Source of the DNA: Gymnopus androsaceus JB14
Lineage: Eukaryota; Basidiomycota; Agaricomycetes; Agaricales; Omphalotaceae
Direction of reading: 5' to 3'
Length of the DNA stretch: 64,000 bases
Assembly (NCBI GenBank): GCA_009733575.1
Contig: ML769670.1
Span: 23,301 to 87,300 of the forward strand
Part shown: positions 35,401 to 48,265 of the stretch, piece by piece
How the letters are laid out: each line of letters begins with the position of its first letter
Numbering within the stretch: position 1 is the first letter of the stretch
Position numbers and translations under genes: made by a program
Notes under the pieces: generated by a model
Databases searched by the model: none
What the model was told of the DNA's origin: nothing
The model's input: the letters and a program-made list of their open reading frames with translations, nothing else

Positions 35401-37545
35401 GTTACTGGTTTTCAGCAGTTATATGAACTGCACTTTCAAACCCTAACTGTCAGCCAAGCCTGCACATTTGATATTGTCAAGTGCCAGTGTCAAGTGTTAC
35501 CAACCACTTGAGCATGTCTGCACTAGAGGCATCTGTACATCTATTGTACTCTTACAAAAATAAGTTCAGTAATGTGTAATGCAGGGTAGTGAACTGGAGG
35601 GATTTCTATCTTTGTAATGCTTAATGCCGGCCTCTGAACTGGCATTTTTTGGCGTTTATAAGCCAATTTTGGCGGCCGGCTACACTGGCCACTATAAATT
35701 GAATTGAGTTTCAAGTTCATAATGCCACCTGACAGCAGCTGAACTATGAGCTCAGTGGGTCCAAGCCATAATGCATAACATCAGCTAAACTTAATATTGT
35801 AAGAGTACAGTATACTAGATAATAAAATATGTCATAGATAAGATAGTAAAGGGAAAATCTGTGACAGGTGAGGTGTAGAAATAATGAGTGCTTGAAGCAT
35901 GTGCTTGGGCACTTCACATATAATATGATATTCATGTAAGTAATTCATACTTTATTAATTTGCCTATGCTATGCTACTGCAATAGGCCAAAAAAAATTCA
36001 TTCCTTCCCCTTCATAAACCTTCAGCAGCTCAGCCATATTTTCTACATGAGTTAGTATGCATATGGTTTGAACACTCTTGAGCTGGATTTAAGCAAGTTA
36101 ATACTGTAAATAGAGACTAATTTTAGCCTGCGAGAGTCCAATATCCCACTGACATATCCAGCTTGCCAAAATTGGAATTTATTCCAACAGAGTGTGCTTT
36201 GCAATCTAATGGAAAGATTTCCCAAGATCATCATGATATAAAAAGATAACATTGCATTTTGTGGTCATGATTTACTGTCACCATGACTGGTAACTGTAAG
36301 CATTCAACAAACATTTAAACCTTTTGGATAATCCTCTTGCATCATCCTGGTCCATTCACCCATCAGTGAGCATATGTGTTTAATCATCATCAAAGGGTCC
36401 AAATTTTATCAATACATGATGACAAAGAAAATTTAGGGACCTCAGGGAGGCAACCATCCAACCACATGATGTCTAATAGTAATTATCTTATCTTTTGATT
36501 ATTCACATGCTTCTGATCTGTGATAAGATATGTCAGACCATCTCCTGCTTGTGCTCCTTATCTAAATCTTGTTTATGCTTAATATATTTCTAAATTGCAC
36601 TTAGACTTGAGAAAAGGGTGATTAGTGCTATATTTTTAGCCTCACAGACCCTTCAAACATGCAAAAATTACAAAATAATAATAATGATAGGTTGTTTCCT
36701 ACTACTAGTATTACTATTATATTACAGCAAACCTTGCAATAGAGTTTCAACCAGTAAAATAGGTAATTAATATGTTCCTTCGAAAGCCCTTCTCCAAAAG
36801 AATTTTGGTTCTGAAAAGATGTTTTGAGCTTGAAAGTTGTAGTACATATTTTGAGTAGTCCAGTACTGTAAATCCCCTTATTATAGACTCAACATAAACT
36901 CACCATAAATATCCCAAACTGCCACCAATCAGGCTCTCAAAATTCTTCTTGATCTTAAAAATATGGGCAACATGCATTAGCAAAACCTATTTGTTCTATG
37001 AGTTCTTGTACAGAGCTGTACAGGACTGTGGGTTGCTATGGGTTGCTGTACAGCTCTGTATAGAGCTCACAGATCAAATAGGTCTCAGATTTTCTCAGAT
37101 AATCTTGGGCCGTTTCGCTGTAGGTTCTCAACGGAGCTCATTGCTTGCACTTGAACTCTTACCTCAGTGCATGATATGGCAGCAACTGATGCACATAGTG
37201 TCCTTTTTTAGCTCTCCCACCCTCTCACCCTATAGTGGCCCATGACTAGTATGGTCAACTCAGGCCTAGTGTTTTTATGCCCACCCACAGATAGGCCAAG
37301 CCCAACCAAAACCTTAAAGTAAGCATACATTTGTCTAACTTACTTCTTATCAGGTTCTCTACTCTGAGACCACTAGTTTACTGCTGAGTCTCACCCCTAC
37401 TCTTGAGCCTCAGCCTATGGTACCCACAAAAATCATGCTAAAACTAAGCAACCCTCCTTTCTATAGATTTGGAGTGCAAACTGACAGAGCCAATGTCAGT
37501 GTCTTCAAGTCGATCCTGATAAAGTTGAGGGTAAATACATATATT

Positions 37546-39016
37546 TCAAACACATGGCTCCCAGAAATGATCACTTACTAATCCCATTTCGTGGCCTTGG
37601 GCAGTATCACTACTGGCACTATTATTTGCAAATAGCATTCCAGTCGGAACATTAACTTCATAAATTGCTTCGTCATTCCGAAAACTGTTTCGAGCATTCA
37701 ATCTAGAAAATAAATCGTAAGTTGAGCAGTGGATTTATTTCATAATGCAGAGGAGCTTAGCCATACACTGCCATAAATGAGTTTGAGTATACTGGTAATT
37801 CATTAAGAACTTGTTCATTCCAAGGATAGACAAAATCTAACCTTTTCCCAGGCAGGTGTATATTGTAATCCAAATTACTGGAAATATTTTCCCCACTTTA
37901 GAATTATACACATGCCATATTTTAGGTAAAATTTACCCACAATTGGATTTCATAGTTTGGAACTGCCATTAAATGAGCTTAATGATTAGGTAGATATTAA
38001 ATTGACCTACACATATGACAACAGCAACTGCTATAATGCTAAATCAAAGACCTTTAATGTTATTGATGGATCCATTAATAAGGCTCTTTACCTAGTTACC
38101 AAACCCGTTTCTAGACAGCGCATCAATTAATTAGCATTGTTTTTCATGGCAGTGGCAGCAAACATACGGATCGTCCACCAAATTAACCTATCCAATACTT
38201 TTAGAGTGCTGGAGGACGCTTATTAAATAGCAAATTTTTGATATGAAGACATGACTGACGGACTAAAAACATGCTTGCGGTGGGTGTACAAATTAGCCAC
38301 CAGAGCAATGGCGATGGCAACATCTACAAATGCTCCCATGGTAAATAAAAGAGTGAACATCCATCCCCAGTCAGCTACGTATTCTGTAACTGAGGGGATC
38401 TTGAAAGAAACAACAACAAGGACATAGCTGCCAATCATGCGTATGCCGGAGAGGAACCATAGGGATATAGGAATATAGATGCGTCTACCAATGAATCGAC
38501 GGATACGATCAGTGTAGAACATCTGTAGGTATTCCCAGTGAGTAAAAGTAATAATTTTCATAAATAAGGATGTCAGGTACCTGTACCGCAGCAGTAACAG
38601 GAGCACCAAATGCAACAGTTAGATTGAGGGCCGGTGGCAACTTGACAAGTTTTTCCGGCTGTCCGTAGAAAGTAATAACTGCGACATAGATTGAATCGGT
38701 AATACAAATTGTATGAGCCAGCTCGCAGATCCTGACATGAATAAGTACAGTTCCGTACGAGTGAAAAATGACCAATCACCAAACAAAAGCCACCTGGATG
38801 TAAACCCGTTCAACGAACTGAGAGGTCAATATAATGAAAATTTCTGCTGACCATGAACTTCAATGGTCTATGATCCTTCGGATACTCTCTGTAATAGAGA
38901 TAGGTTTGTACAGTTGAAAGACCAAACAGAAAGACTGCAATAAAACCGCCAATTAAGAGTGAACCTAGTGTGTTAGTTGGATCAAAGGCTGCAAGGATAG
39001 AAGTTGGGTCGTCCAT
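37546..39016 (-). CDS. DUF6534-like multi-pass membrane protein, possibly broken
   Basis: The first exon starts at ATG 39016 (MDDPTSILAAFDPTNTLGSL) and continues into LIGGFIAVFLFGLSTVQTYLYYREYP, the typical start of basidiomycete seven-helix membrane proteins with a DUF6534 tail. Further helices follow (ELAHTICITDSIYVAVITFYG; ISLWFLSGIRMIGSYVLVVV; FVDVAIAIALVANLYTHRK). The long frame stops at 38223, but conserved tail pieces continue downstream: SSSTLKVLDRLIWWTI near 38190 and LNARNSFRNDEAIYEV ending at a stop at 37546-37548. The region between these two (about 37710-38160) shows only weak traces of the expected hydrophobic segments, so the C-terminal half may be decayed. Function unknown. 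A paralogue lies at 53965-55801. Confidence 0.6.
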
Positions 39017-39865
39017 GTTATTGAGTACTGTTATTTTTTAGCTATGGTTGAAGCTTTAAAGGATGATCATTCAAGAGAGCCCGGCGTGACGGGGCCTACA
39101 GTTAAATAAAGAGGAAGCTAAATTCACCAATCGGCGGGTTCCCGTTCATTCTGATCATTAGCTCAAAAAGATGCAGCGATAGAGATGGAGCCAGACAATA
39201 AAAACTGATGAATCGGAGGCTGGGATCCCGCGGAAAAGATTGAGGTACTATGAGTGGTTTAATCAAATACTACTTGCTGTAGACTACTTTTTTCGATTAC
39301 CGTGAGTACCGGTACAGTACCGCAGAGGATTTTGGCCTTCTTCGAAGACTCAGAGCCTCCTTCAATACTTTTTTGTCATCGAACTCATTGCCGTCGACGT
39401 CGGAGCCGTGCCTCTGCCGACTAGCTCGCATGAGGTGGCGATAGATTGGATGAAAGAAATGCAGATGGTCTATGATAGAGAGATCGATGAAGATTAGTGG
39501 TGATAAGCAGCGAGCACATTTCCCTACCCATCTCATTCCTTCCCCCTCACTGGGAAAGATGCCCCAATACCCAGAATTACTTTCTTCCTCTTCTCCCTTG
39601 CTCCTCGTATCCCCTCTAGTCTTCCATCTCTCTCCGACGCCTACCCATAGCCATTTATCATCCAATGCGCTTCAACACTGACACTGACACACATCCGCTT
39701 CCTGACCTACGCTACATTGTACACGGATAATGAATGCGAAATTCATACATTCTCCCTCTATGCTATCCGCAAAACGCCCTTGAACTGTAAACATCCCTTT
39801 CCTGCCTCCTCCTGGTCGAGCATTAACTGACCTTGTCCTTCGCTGTAGCTCCCTCCGCACGCACA

Positions 39866-39949
39866 TACTCGCTACCCGGAAAAGTAACCGGAATTTTTTG
39901 TGCCGGGCTGGCCGGCAAAAATTCCGGTTACTTTTCCGGGTAGCGAGTA
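39866..39949. repeat. Near-perfect palindrome (hairpin)
   Basis: The 33-nt left arm TACTCGCTACCCGGAAAAG... (39866-39898) is the exact reverse complement of the right end (39917-39949). CCGG repeats continue the pairing inside it, leaving a loop of only a few bases. Confidence 0.88.
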
Positions 39950-40421
39950 CATATCGTTCCCTTTACCGAATGCGAAACCCCTGCTCTGTCCTGCTTGTTC
40001 ATGCACACCCGGACCGCCTCCTGCCTCCTTCTCGCCACTTCTCCCTCTACCTCCCCCGACACTATGTCTGGTGGCTCCCTTGCTCAGTATATAAGACACT
40101 CGGGTTAGTTCCAGGACCAGCAGAGGCGGGTGGGTCACGATCACCCTTCATACTGCGCGCAGCGCACCTTCCTTTTTGTCCTCCCTCATATATCAGTCGA
40201 TTTTCAGCAAATTCCACCTTGAAATCTCGAACTACCTAGCCACAGGCTTCAGCGCCTCGAATTCTAGTGTGCCACAAGGCCTTAAGGATTTACTGAAGTT
40301 GTCAGACTCCTGTAACTAGTAGTATGTACGACGCTTACACATTGCCAATACTACTGCTTATTACTTCCCCACTGTATACTATGAGCCAAGAACTTGAAAT
40401 CGCATGAACTGCACTTCAATT

Positions 40422-41542
40422 TCAAAAATCCCAAATGTCTCCGAAAGGATCCAACATATCACAGTCATAATCCGCAACCTCATTCTCATCTTCGAGATCC
40501 CAATCAGATTCAATCTCCATATGATCCAAATTATCTTCAATCCGTGCTCCCATATTGGCTCGCACTGCATTACAGACAAAGCACATCTTTGCCTGACGCG
40601 ATGAAAACGACATTATAGACAGCTTCCGCTTGCATCCCCCGCACATCCGATCCTGAGGCGAACCCTGGACAAAGACCTCGAGAGGGAGGAATGCATTAGA
40701 ACGATAAAAATCACCAGTGGCCGGTTGAAAATCGGACCACAAGGTGATATAGCGCTGGCTTTGTTCGGGAAGGGACGGTTTAATGTAGCCTCGTCGTTGA
40801 AAGGCGTTGTAGATGGCCTCGATCAACTCGACATCATGCGCGGCGTAGGATAGATGTTTCTTTTGCATAGGACGTACGAGCCATGCATGATGGTCAACTA
40901 TAAGAAGGATTATGTCAAATGTGATACAAGGTAAAGAGAAGAGGACATACTACTCTCTTTCGGAGACGCCGTGATACCATTCTCTCTCAGGCAGGACGCC
41001 ATTCCCGTAAGCATGTGAACCTCGCCAGGCGAACGATAACTAAATTGCCTCGGATTCATCGTCTGCTCTGGAGAAATGCGGTGTTCAACATCGGCAAGCT
41101 GCATATCAAGCACATTCTTCATATGAACACCATACTCGTAAAAGAAAGCACAGAAATCCATTCTGCCATCGAAGACAATTTTTTGGATGGACTCGGATTC
41201 GATGAGTGCGAAGAAGCGTTTAAGTGAGCTGCTTCCTCTGGAAAAGGCGAGTACGTCGATAACGACAGTGTTCGAAGTTGCAGGAGAGATCGTTCGCATG
41301 CAGATGAGGGAAAGCGTGCCTTCGGAGCGACCAAGGTCATCTCCTTCGCAATCCAAAGCAACAATTCGACAGCTGGAAAGCAAGCCATTTAATGCCTCGT
41401 CGAGTGTTTCCTCGCTGTTGCATAGGGACCATGATGTCTGGGTAGATGTGGCAGAGGAAGCGTCTGAGCGAGAACGCCTGAGCGATTCGAGAACGGATGA
41501 GGGCCCACCGTGTGCAGCATGGTGTCGCTGAGATCGATGCAT
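40422..41542 (-). CDS. 3'-5' exonuclease domain protein (DEDDy, RNase D/WRN-like)
   Basis: Two exons (41542-40954, 40897-40422) split by a 56-nt intron give 354 residues. The fold degrades DNA or RNA from the 3' end with two metal ions. The four acidic residues are visible: Asp and Glu in IVALDCEGDDLGRSEG (Exo I), Asp in VFDGRMDFCAFFYEYG (Exo II), and Tyr plus Asp in LSYAAHDVELIEAIY (Exo III, Y-x3-D), the last recovered only after splicing. After the nuclease domain comes a zinc-ribbon-like pair MCGGCKRKL...MCFVCNAVR and an acidic C-terminal tail. The Ser-rich N-terminus looks disordered. Related fungal proteins are uncharacterised; a role in RNA or DNA end processing is inferred. No lesion seen. 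Confidence 0.9.
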
Positions 41543-44121
41543 CGAGTTTAAGTGTCGGTTTTCAGCTTTGAGGAGCTCTGGAGTCTGGGACTCTTATAAG
41601 CCACCAAAAAACTTTCGGGTGCGTTCAAGGCTCAAGCACGAGGCACAGATGTCTGGATCTGTTATGCATATAAGAATGCAGAGATATAATACTATCGTTC
41701 AAGACTAATAAGAACACAATGAACCTACGAGTTCTATTGAATATAAGCTTCTGGGCAACTGCGGATCCAAAGCACTTCAGGTTCTAGACGATGGTAAAAG
41801 GTTAAACAGGGTCATCCATGACGAGAAAGAAGAACTCGGGAACGAACCTATGATACTTCAACACTAGTATGAGCTCTTGTTGAATGTGAAACTTTCCGCG
41901 AACGGACGTAAATAATAATCAAGGAATGGAAGTCTTATGCAGCGCAGTACTGGTAGCCTTTAATGGGTGGCCGCAGAAATTATCGCCGCACAAATCGTGT
42001 CTGGTTTCCATCTACAGTTGCAAAAAAAAATATTAGTAATTATACGCATATGAACAGTAATTACTACCGGACTTACATGAATGGCCGAGTAAGAGAGCGG
42101 ACTGAAAAAAAGTACTTTATTACACGGCACGGTCCCGATATGAAACGCCCGTTCTGGGATGCGGTGCGAGTTGCAGCCCCAGAAAATGAGGGAAGCATGC
42201 AAGTACTAGCTATGTACTAATGTTTCCGAAAGATCAGCACTCGGGGAAAGTAAGTACGCAGAAGCAGGCTGAGCTTGCCAACGGAATGTTCGGATAAGGC
42301 TCTAGTGGATCGAGATAACTTGCGCATCTCGCAAAGTGTCTTTAAAGAAACATCAAAGATGGTGGACCTTAAAGGCGGAGGCCTGCGATCAGAAATGGCT
42401 CAGAAACGCAAACTTTTGCGATAGATGAAATAACTGCTTACCTTCCGAGCGAGCTACCTTCAATTTCGAAGGCTTATTTTATTGCCCCCATTATAGTACG
42501 GCCTACAACCTACACTTGCCATTTATCACTGCTCATCGCTTGTGAATGAATGCCATACCCTAAACATTACAATCAAACAGGAGAAGGGAAGGGAAATCCA
42601 TGCACCATAAAACCGTTGAACCTTCAACATAAGAGGGTGATCAAGTCACCAGCAATTACGACGCTGGCACCAACCTGTATAAACGGAGGATCAGCAAGTG
42701 AGCTCAACGAACTCCCACATCAAGCATACACTTCCTGACTCGGATTCTTGTGTTTCGGTTCAAAGCACGGTAAAAAAAATAAACGTAACTGCACAATTGA
42801 GCAACCTACTTTTATATTTTAGCATCCACTCTTCAAGTTTAGGTTACAGCGAAGATTCATTGAGGGTTGTTAGTGAATAGAGCCAGCGCGAGAAAAAGAA
42901 TGGTTAGTACTAAGTGGGAGTCGAAAAATAAAATCAAACACAGTACTACGACCTTTACAGTGGTGACAGTAGGATATATCACAGATATTAATGATTGGGC
43001 GAAGGTTGGAGATCGAGCTACGCTGCCACCTACTCGGTTATCGTTTGAGTTGGATGTATCAACGGGGAGAAGCTGAGATTGAAGAGGACGTCGTTAATGC
43101 ATGAAATCGGTAAATTGACTGTCAAGTAGACTAACTCGCAGAATTCTTGTAGATAAACAGTAGGATGATTGACATGGTTGGAGATGAAATCTCTTACTAC
43201 TCCGTGTCTTTGTCGAGTGCCGCCTCTGCAGTGACAAGGGCATGAAATAAATCGGGACTTCCAGTGTCGTGACTCATCATAGATTTTCTATTGAACGAGC
43301 TTTACAATTTCTAGTTTGATCAATCTAGCACACTGGAGCGAAGAGCAATGTCAGATTCCAAGGAAGAAGAAAGTATCACGAAGAACGTACAAGACTACTT
43401 GAAGTTGTCTGATACAGCGAACCCTTGTTGAAATGAAACGAACCGACATTCTGGATCCAAAATCAGTACTTAGAGTAATCGTACTTTCAGTTATCCTCCG
43501 AAGAGTCAAAGGACATTCATCCCAATAAGGCCAGAGGAACGTGAGCTCGTGAAGTGGTAGAGTCGACGAGGAAGGGTGCGGACAGGACCCTGGATAATAC
43601 GGTATGAGCTCTGATCCCGAATGGCCGAATTTTGGCCATTTGGGTTGGCAGGCCTAGTGTAAAGAAAGGCGAAAAAGACCGAACCTTGAGGAACGAAGGC
43701 AGAGTAACGCTTGAGACCTTTGGTTTTCTCTGCACATCTTGATAGCCGAATAAATGTTTCAGTTAGAAGCGTGTGTGTATACCATTGCGATCGGTTGTTC
43801 GCAGAAGCACGAATGCTACGAACGAGCTGCCAATCCAGATGTGCGAAATGTATACTTACATACGATGTAAGCAGAAAAAGATCTACCGCTTCGCGATTGG
43901 TTTGGCTCCGGTGCCGTGAAAATTATGCCTTGCGAGACCGCTCACTAGTAGTCTATCCAGGTATACGGGATATCTTGCAATCCACGAACAATTTCCTTGG
44001 TAAGTTGAGCGGAAAGAAAAGCGAGCGCTTAACAGAGGCACTTGCTGCGCTGCACTGATCCGAATGTGACTTCTCCCTGACTTCTCCCTGAGCTACTACC
44101 ACAGTTCAAATTTGCAATCCA
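41543..44121. other. Intergenic region, no gene recognised
   Basis: About 2.6 kb with scattered short frames, including one at 42867-43076 and one at 43711-44058, none with a domain I recognise. The last may include the 5' region of the F-box gene. Confidence 0.4.
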
Positions 44122-45879
44122 ATGCTGAACCATGATATCATTTGCCTCATATGCGAAACCAATTGACCCAGCTAAAGTTGACCGATACAACGACAAAGGG
44201 TTATCTAATGGTAGAACCGCTCGCCGAATGACTTTGGTGTCCTTGGCGCTCTCGAACAAGATTTTCCTGGAACCAGCTCTTGATGTGCTCTGGAAGGAGA
44301 TTCATACCATGAATCCTCTTCTTTATTTTCTACCGACGGCGAAATTCCGGGAACCAATGCCAAGGTTCTTATTCCTCTCTCGATCTGTCTGCGACTGAAC
44401 GAAGATTGCATGCTAGTTATTGATATCGCATTACATGAAACTCTTCTTAATATCTACCGACGAAAGTCCTGGACAATGGCAAGGATCAAAAGTCTCGATC
44501 TGTCTGCGACTGAACGAAGATGCATGTATATTAGCATTAGAATTCTCAAATGGCTAGCTGGCTGAAGTGTGCAAGATCAAAGCTCTGTCAATAATGCGTT
44601 GTACAATGGTAGCTGGCTCGAAGTGTTGCAGATAGTCGTCAAGACAGACGATCGTTTACGTGACACCTCTCGTGTCGACCTTTGACATATACATGGAACG
44701 CCACATCGACGCCTCAGTATATACGAAATTCGGAGAAGCTTCACAGCGTATCTTTCCTCAACTTCGAGAACTCAGCCCATCACAGACGCTTATATCCTCA
44801 GGGAGTCTTCCATTCTTTGTATCGGAATCTCTGCTTTACCTTGAATCTTCCAAACTCATATGCCTACGAGGAAGATGACCCAAGATACGAAGACTTTGGA
44901 CCTTTCTTATCCATTTTAGCTCGGGAGATCACTCATTACTCTGCAGAAATCGACAGACAACCGACGACTGTCGTCATTTTCTTCGACGTTGAGTGCTTTC
45001 AAAGGACTCCGCGTTTTACAGATCGTTGGCACCCTCAAACACTACGATGAGGATTTTATTGCGGTTATCTCCAGCTTGAAAAAGCTGTCAAATCTCTCTT
45101 GGGATTCCATCTACGACCCAACTAAATTACGGTGGAACCCAGGACTCCGGATTTGCATCGTTGGAATTATTTTCATTCGATGGTCCGATTCCTGAAGCTC
45201 ATGCTTTTTTGGCCGAAGTCACATCTAGGGTGCTGCAGTCATGCGTGCTAACAATGCAGATGAGCCCCGATTTTTCTATTTTTCTCATTCCTTCATGTTT
45301 TCCATTTTGTCGCTGTGAAGATATCAAATTTCAGTCTGCTTACCCGGTGTTCTATAAGGTCATAGTATCTGGAATTCCAGAGGGAAAACTTGGACGCTAA
45401 TGATACCACTTGTGATCTGTATTTGCATCTTCTCATTTGCACGAAATGCAGGATTTCCACTATTCATTTCCCTTATATCTGTCGGATGAAAGAGTAGAGA
45501 GGATTGCACTAGCTTGGCCAAACCTTGAACGACTCTGCATTACGCCTTTTACTGGGCCACGATTGCTGGCGCCCAGATCCCCGCAAACTACTTTGGACTC
45601 CCTTTGTCATTTTGCGCAAAACTGCCGACATTCGGAGTACTTGACTATCCCTATCTTGCTCCATTCACCTCTTCCTCGCAACCTTCTTACCGCAACACTT
45701 TTGCGCACCCATTGCACACCTTCAAGTGCACTTTACCTGAAGGTATAGATGATATCACTGGTGTTGCTTTACGTCTTGATATGGTCTTCCCCTTGCTCGC
45801 TAATGCTTCTGGGCAAGGTTTTGAATGGCTGGAAGTGAATCGTATAATCAGGGAGGAGAATCTTGGTAATCAAGGATGA
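44122..45879 (+). pseudogene. F-box / leucine-rich-repeat-like gene, apparently damaged
   Basis: The sequence after ATG 44122 (MLNHDIICLICE) and RTARRMTLVSLALSNKIFLEPALDVLWKEI is typical of basidiomycete F-box proteins, which recruit substrates to SCF ubiquitin ligases. Downstream pieces fit the leucine-rich part: FKGLRVLQIVGTLKHYDEDF, then LSDERVERIALAWPNLERLC, and the tail LANASGQGFEWLEVNRII before a stop at 45879. The pieces lie in different frames. Introns may explain some of this, but a tandem duplication at 44309-44527 falls inside the coding part and carries stops. I lean to a decayed gene. Such genes form large, fast-evolving families in mushrooms. Confidence 0.55.
44309..44527 (+). 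repeat. Tandem duplication inside the F-box gene
   Basis: The block CATGAATCCTCTTCTTT...CGATCTGTCTGCGACTGAACG (44308-44412) recurs diverged at 44434-44527, offset about 120 nt. The segment TCTCGATCTGTCTGCGACTG is identical in both. Confidence 0.75.
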
Positions 45880-46309
45880 TTACATTCACGCACAAACTAC
45901 GGAGTTGAACAATAGTTTAGTATATACAATTGTTACTCTCTACTTTCCCTAACTATTCCTACTCCAATAATGATACAATAAATTTCGGATAGGACTTCTT
46001 GTTGATCGCGAATAAATTAGACACGCTTTCTCTCACTCTACTTTGTCGGAATTCATTCAGAGAGACGACGAACACAGGGAAACAATACCTTGCTGGATTC
46101 TGCACGGTTTAGACATGCCTGCTAATATAAGAACCAGAATCACAGCTGGACAAAGGCAGGAGAAAACGCGTCCAATGCCTCGAGGCAAAGTTCAAACGTG
46201 GGCCAAAATGAACTTCTTTGGACATGGTTCTTCCTGTGGATCACCGTTTATTCTTGATCACCAACTCTCAGTTTGTCCTTGCTGCTTTTTTGGGCTATTG
46301 TCTGCGTAG

Positions 46310-48265
46310 ATGGCCCCAAAAGAACTTGGTTTAACCTTCGATGCCAGCTCGGACGAAGGGAAGGAACTGAATGTTACCTTTTTTCCGCCTCTGTTTCTGC
46401 AACGGAGAATATGGATATTGAACGTTTTGAGGCAAGAAAGTATTATCGAGGCGAGTTGGAACTTCCGTGCTTGTCCGGAAAGGAACTGATCGTTATCTAG
46501 GTACTCGATGCGGGTTGCGGAGAAGGCACGCTGCTCTCCGTACTCAGTGTTCCTTCGCAATGGCTTGAAGCGCCGCCACAATCTCTACTTTATCCTAATG
46601 GTCGACCATCGCTGGACTCGGCGTCTCCAATAAACCTATTCAACAGCTCGTCCGATCCAATTCCAAACCTGCATATTACACGAATTGCTGGACTCGATAT
46701 ATCTAGCTATGATCTGAAATTCGCGGTAGACGCGACTGCCCCGCCTTCAGCCCAGGATGAATCTCTGATGGATCCTTGGAGACTTAATAAAAGAGAAGGT
46801 TTACGATGGGAGGAAATGACCGCGAAAATATGGCAAGGAGGCCTGGAAACGATCAACGAAGAGTTTGTCGGGATAGAGTGTATTGTCAGTACTGAAGTGC
46901 AAGTGTTTTTTGCTCCTCTCAAGTGTATATCAGTTGCTGACGACAAAACTAACAAACAGTATCGAACATCTTCCACCTCCCATATTGCCCTTCTTCGCAC
47001 CAGTCCTACTGGGGGTGTACAGACCGAAATTCTTGCTTATAACGACACCGTCGTACACATTCAATGCACGGTTTACTTCACCCGAGTCACATCCATCTTT
47101 ACGTCTCCGTACGGGATATGCAGACCCTACGGGTCGCACAGATAGAATCTTCCGCCATCACGATCATAAATTCGAGTGGACACCACAAGAGTTTCGTGAA
47201 TATTGCGAAAAGGAAGCCAAAGAGTGGGGATACAGTGTTGAAATAGGTGATATAGGTCGTGCACAGGAGGTCGACGAGTGGGGCAGAGACGCAGAACTAG
47301 GCGGAGCCTCACTGGTAGCAAAGTTTACAAGAGTCGATGATGAGAGAAGATACGACAGAGACGATATAGAGAAGCGAGCTCGATCCCTCGTCAAGACCCT
47401 TTCCGAGGAGCAATCGACTTCATCACCCGCAGAAACGGAAACAGACCCTGCACCTGCAAGTACGACAGAACACAGGCTACTAGTCTCACATCACCACCCT
47501 GCACACGAATGTTCACAAAGCCCTCTCTCCCTTCAGGAAATCGGGGATGTTGTCAAATCCCGAATGGAAGGACTCCGAGAGTCTTTCCTGAGAATTGAGG
47601 AACTCTGGTACGATCCGGAGGTATCCAAAGCCTGCGGAGGCTGGATCGAGCTCCTCGTTCGTGCGGTGGAGGAATACGACTCTACTTTACTCACGTTGAT
47701 AAGAGACGCCGAATCTCCTCTGTCCCCTGGTTCGGAGATGAACATTCAGCGTCATCGAGACTTGTGGAAAGTGGGCTTGGTCGGAGCTACGACTAATCCG
47801 CACCCGCTGTGGCCGACAACGGAGATTATCGAGGAGGAAAATGATAAGAGTATTGAATTTCTGCCATCAAATTGGAACCCGGATGTCGAGTATAAATCCG
47901 AGTACGGGGACTACAGTGATGATGGGGCCCGTGAGGTTGAGATTGATTATGGGCAGACTGCGCCTAGTAGCAGCGGTGAGTGGGAAGAGGAGATCAGTTA
48001 TAGTACGGGCGAAGAGGGTGATGTTTCTTGGGGCGAAGATGACTCTGGAGATGTTGGTGCGAATACGAGTTTCGCAGGAGGCTGGGGAAGTTGGAGAGAC
48101 AATATGGGTTCCCAGTCGCAATGGGGAGAGGTGAAATCGGGGTGGGGAGAGAAGGAGGAGGATAGGGGAAAGAGGAGACGTTCAGCATCGGTCCCCGCTC
48201 TGACCTCCAGTAGCTCGACGACTGGGTGGGATGGGGATAAAAGTGAGGACACTAGCACTTCTTGA
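46310..48265 (+). CDS. HEN1: Small-RNA 2'-O-methyltransferase HEN1
   Basis: Three exons (46310-46450, 46501-46898, 46960-48265) give 614 residues. HEN1 methylates the 3'-terminal ribose of small RNAs and protects them from tailing and decay in RNA silencing. Seen in order: FFPPLFLQRRIWILNVL, the SAM-binding VLDAGCGEGTLLSVL, the metal-binding ECIVSTEVIEHL (Glu, Glu, His), LLITTPSYTFNARF, and FRHHDHKFEWTPQEFREYC with the remaining His. The C-terminal half is acidic and Ser/Gly/Trp-rich, ending GWDGDKSEDTSTS. Both introns need GC donor sites (GAG|GCGAGT and GAAGT|GCAAGT) to keep the conserved motifs in frame; GT alternatives disrupt them. It lies about 430 bp downstream of the F-box remnant. Confidence 0.93.
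46451..46500 (+). other. GC-AG intron 1 of HEN1
   Basis: The 50-nt intron begins GCGAGTTGG and ends ATCTAG. Splicing here in phase 0 joins RQESIIE directly to VLDAGCGEG, as in HEN1 relatives. A GT donor one base further on would shift the frame. Confidence 0.75.
46899..46959 (+). other. GC-AG intron 2 of HEN1
   Basis: The 61-nt intron begins GCAAGTG and ends AAACAG. Joining GAAGT to TATCGAACAT restores the STEVIEHL metal-binding motif; the GT donor two bases upstream loses it. Confidence 0.78.

Larger units (their letters stand above)
28906..37545. other. AT-rich gene desert with foldback elements
   Basis: About 8.6 kb with no gene I can support. It is filled with inverted-repeat elements (listed separately), simple TAGTACTTA-type repeats (35100-35400) and other AT-rich DNA. 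Short frames have no domain. Confidence 0.6.

Noticed and set aside
39672..40239. Overlapping ORFs on both strands around the palindrome
   Set aside because: They are mutual shadows across an inverted repeat with no domain or splice support.
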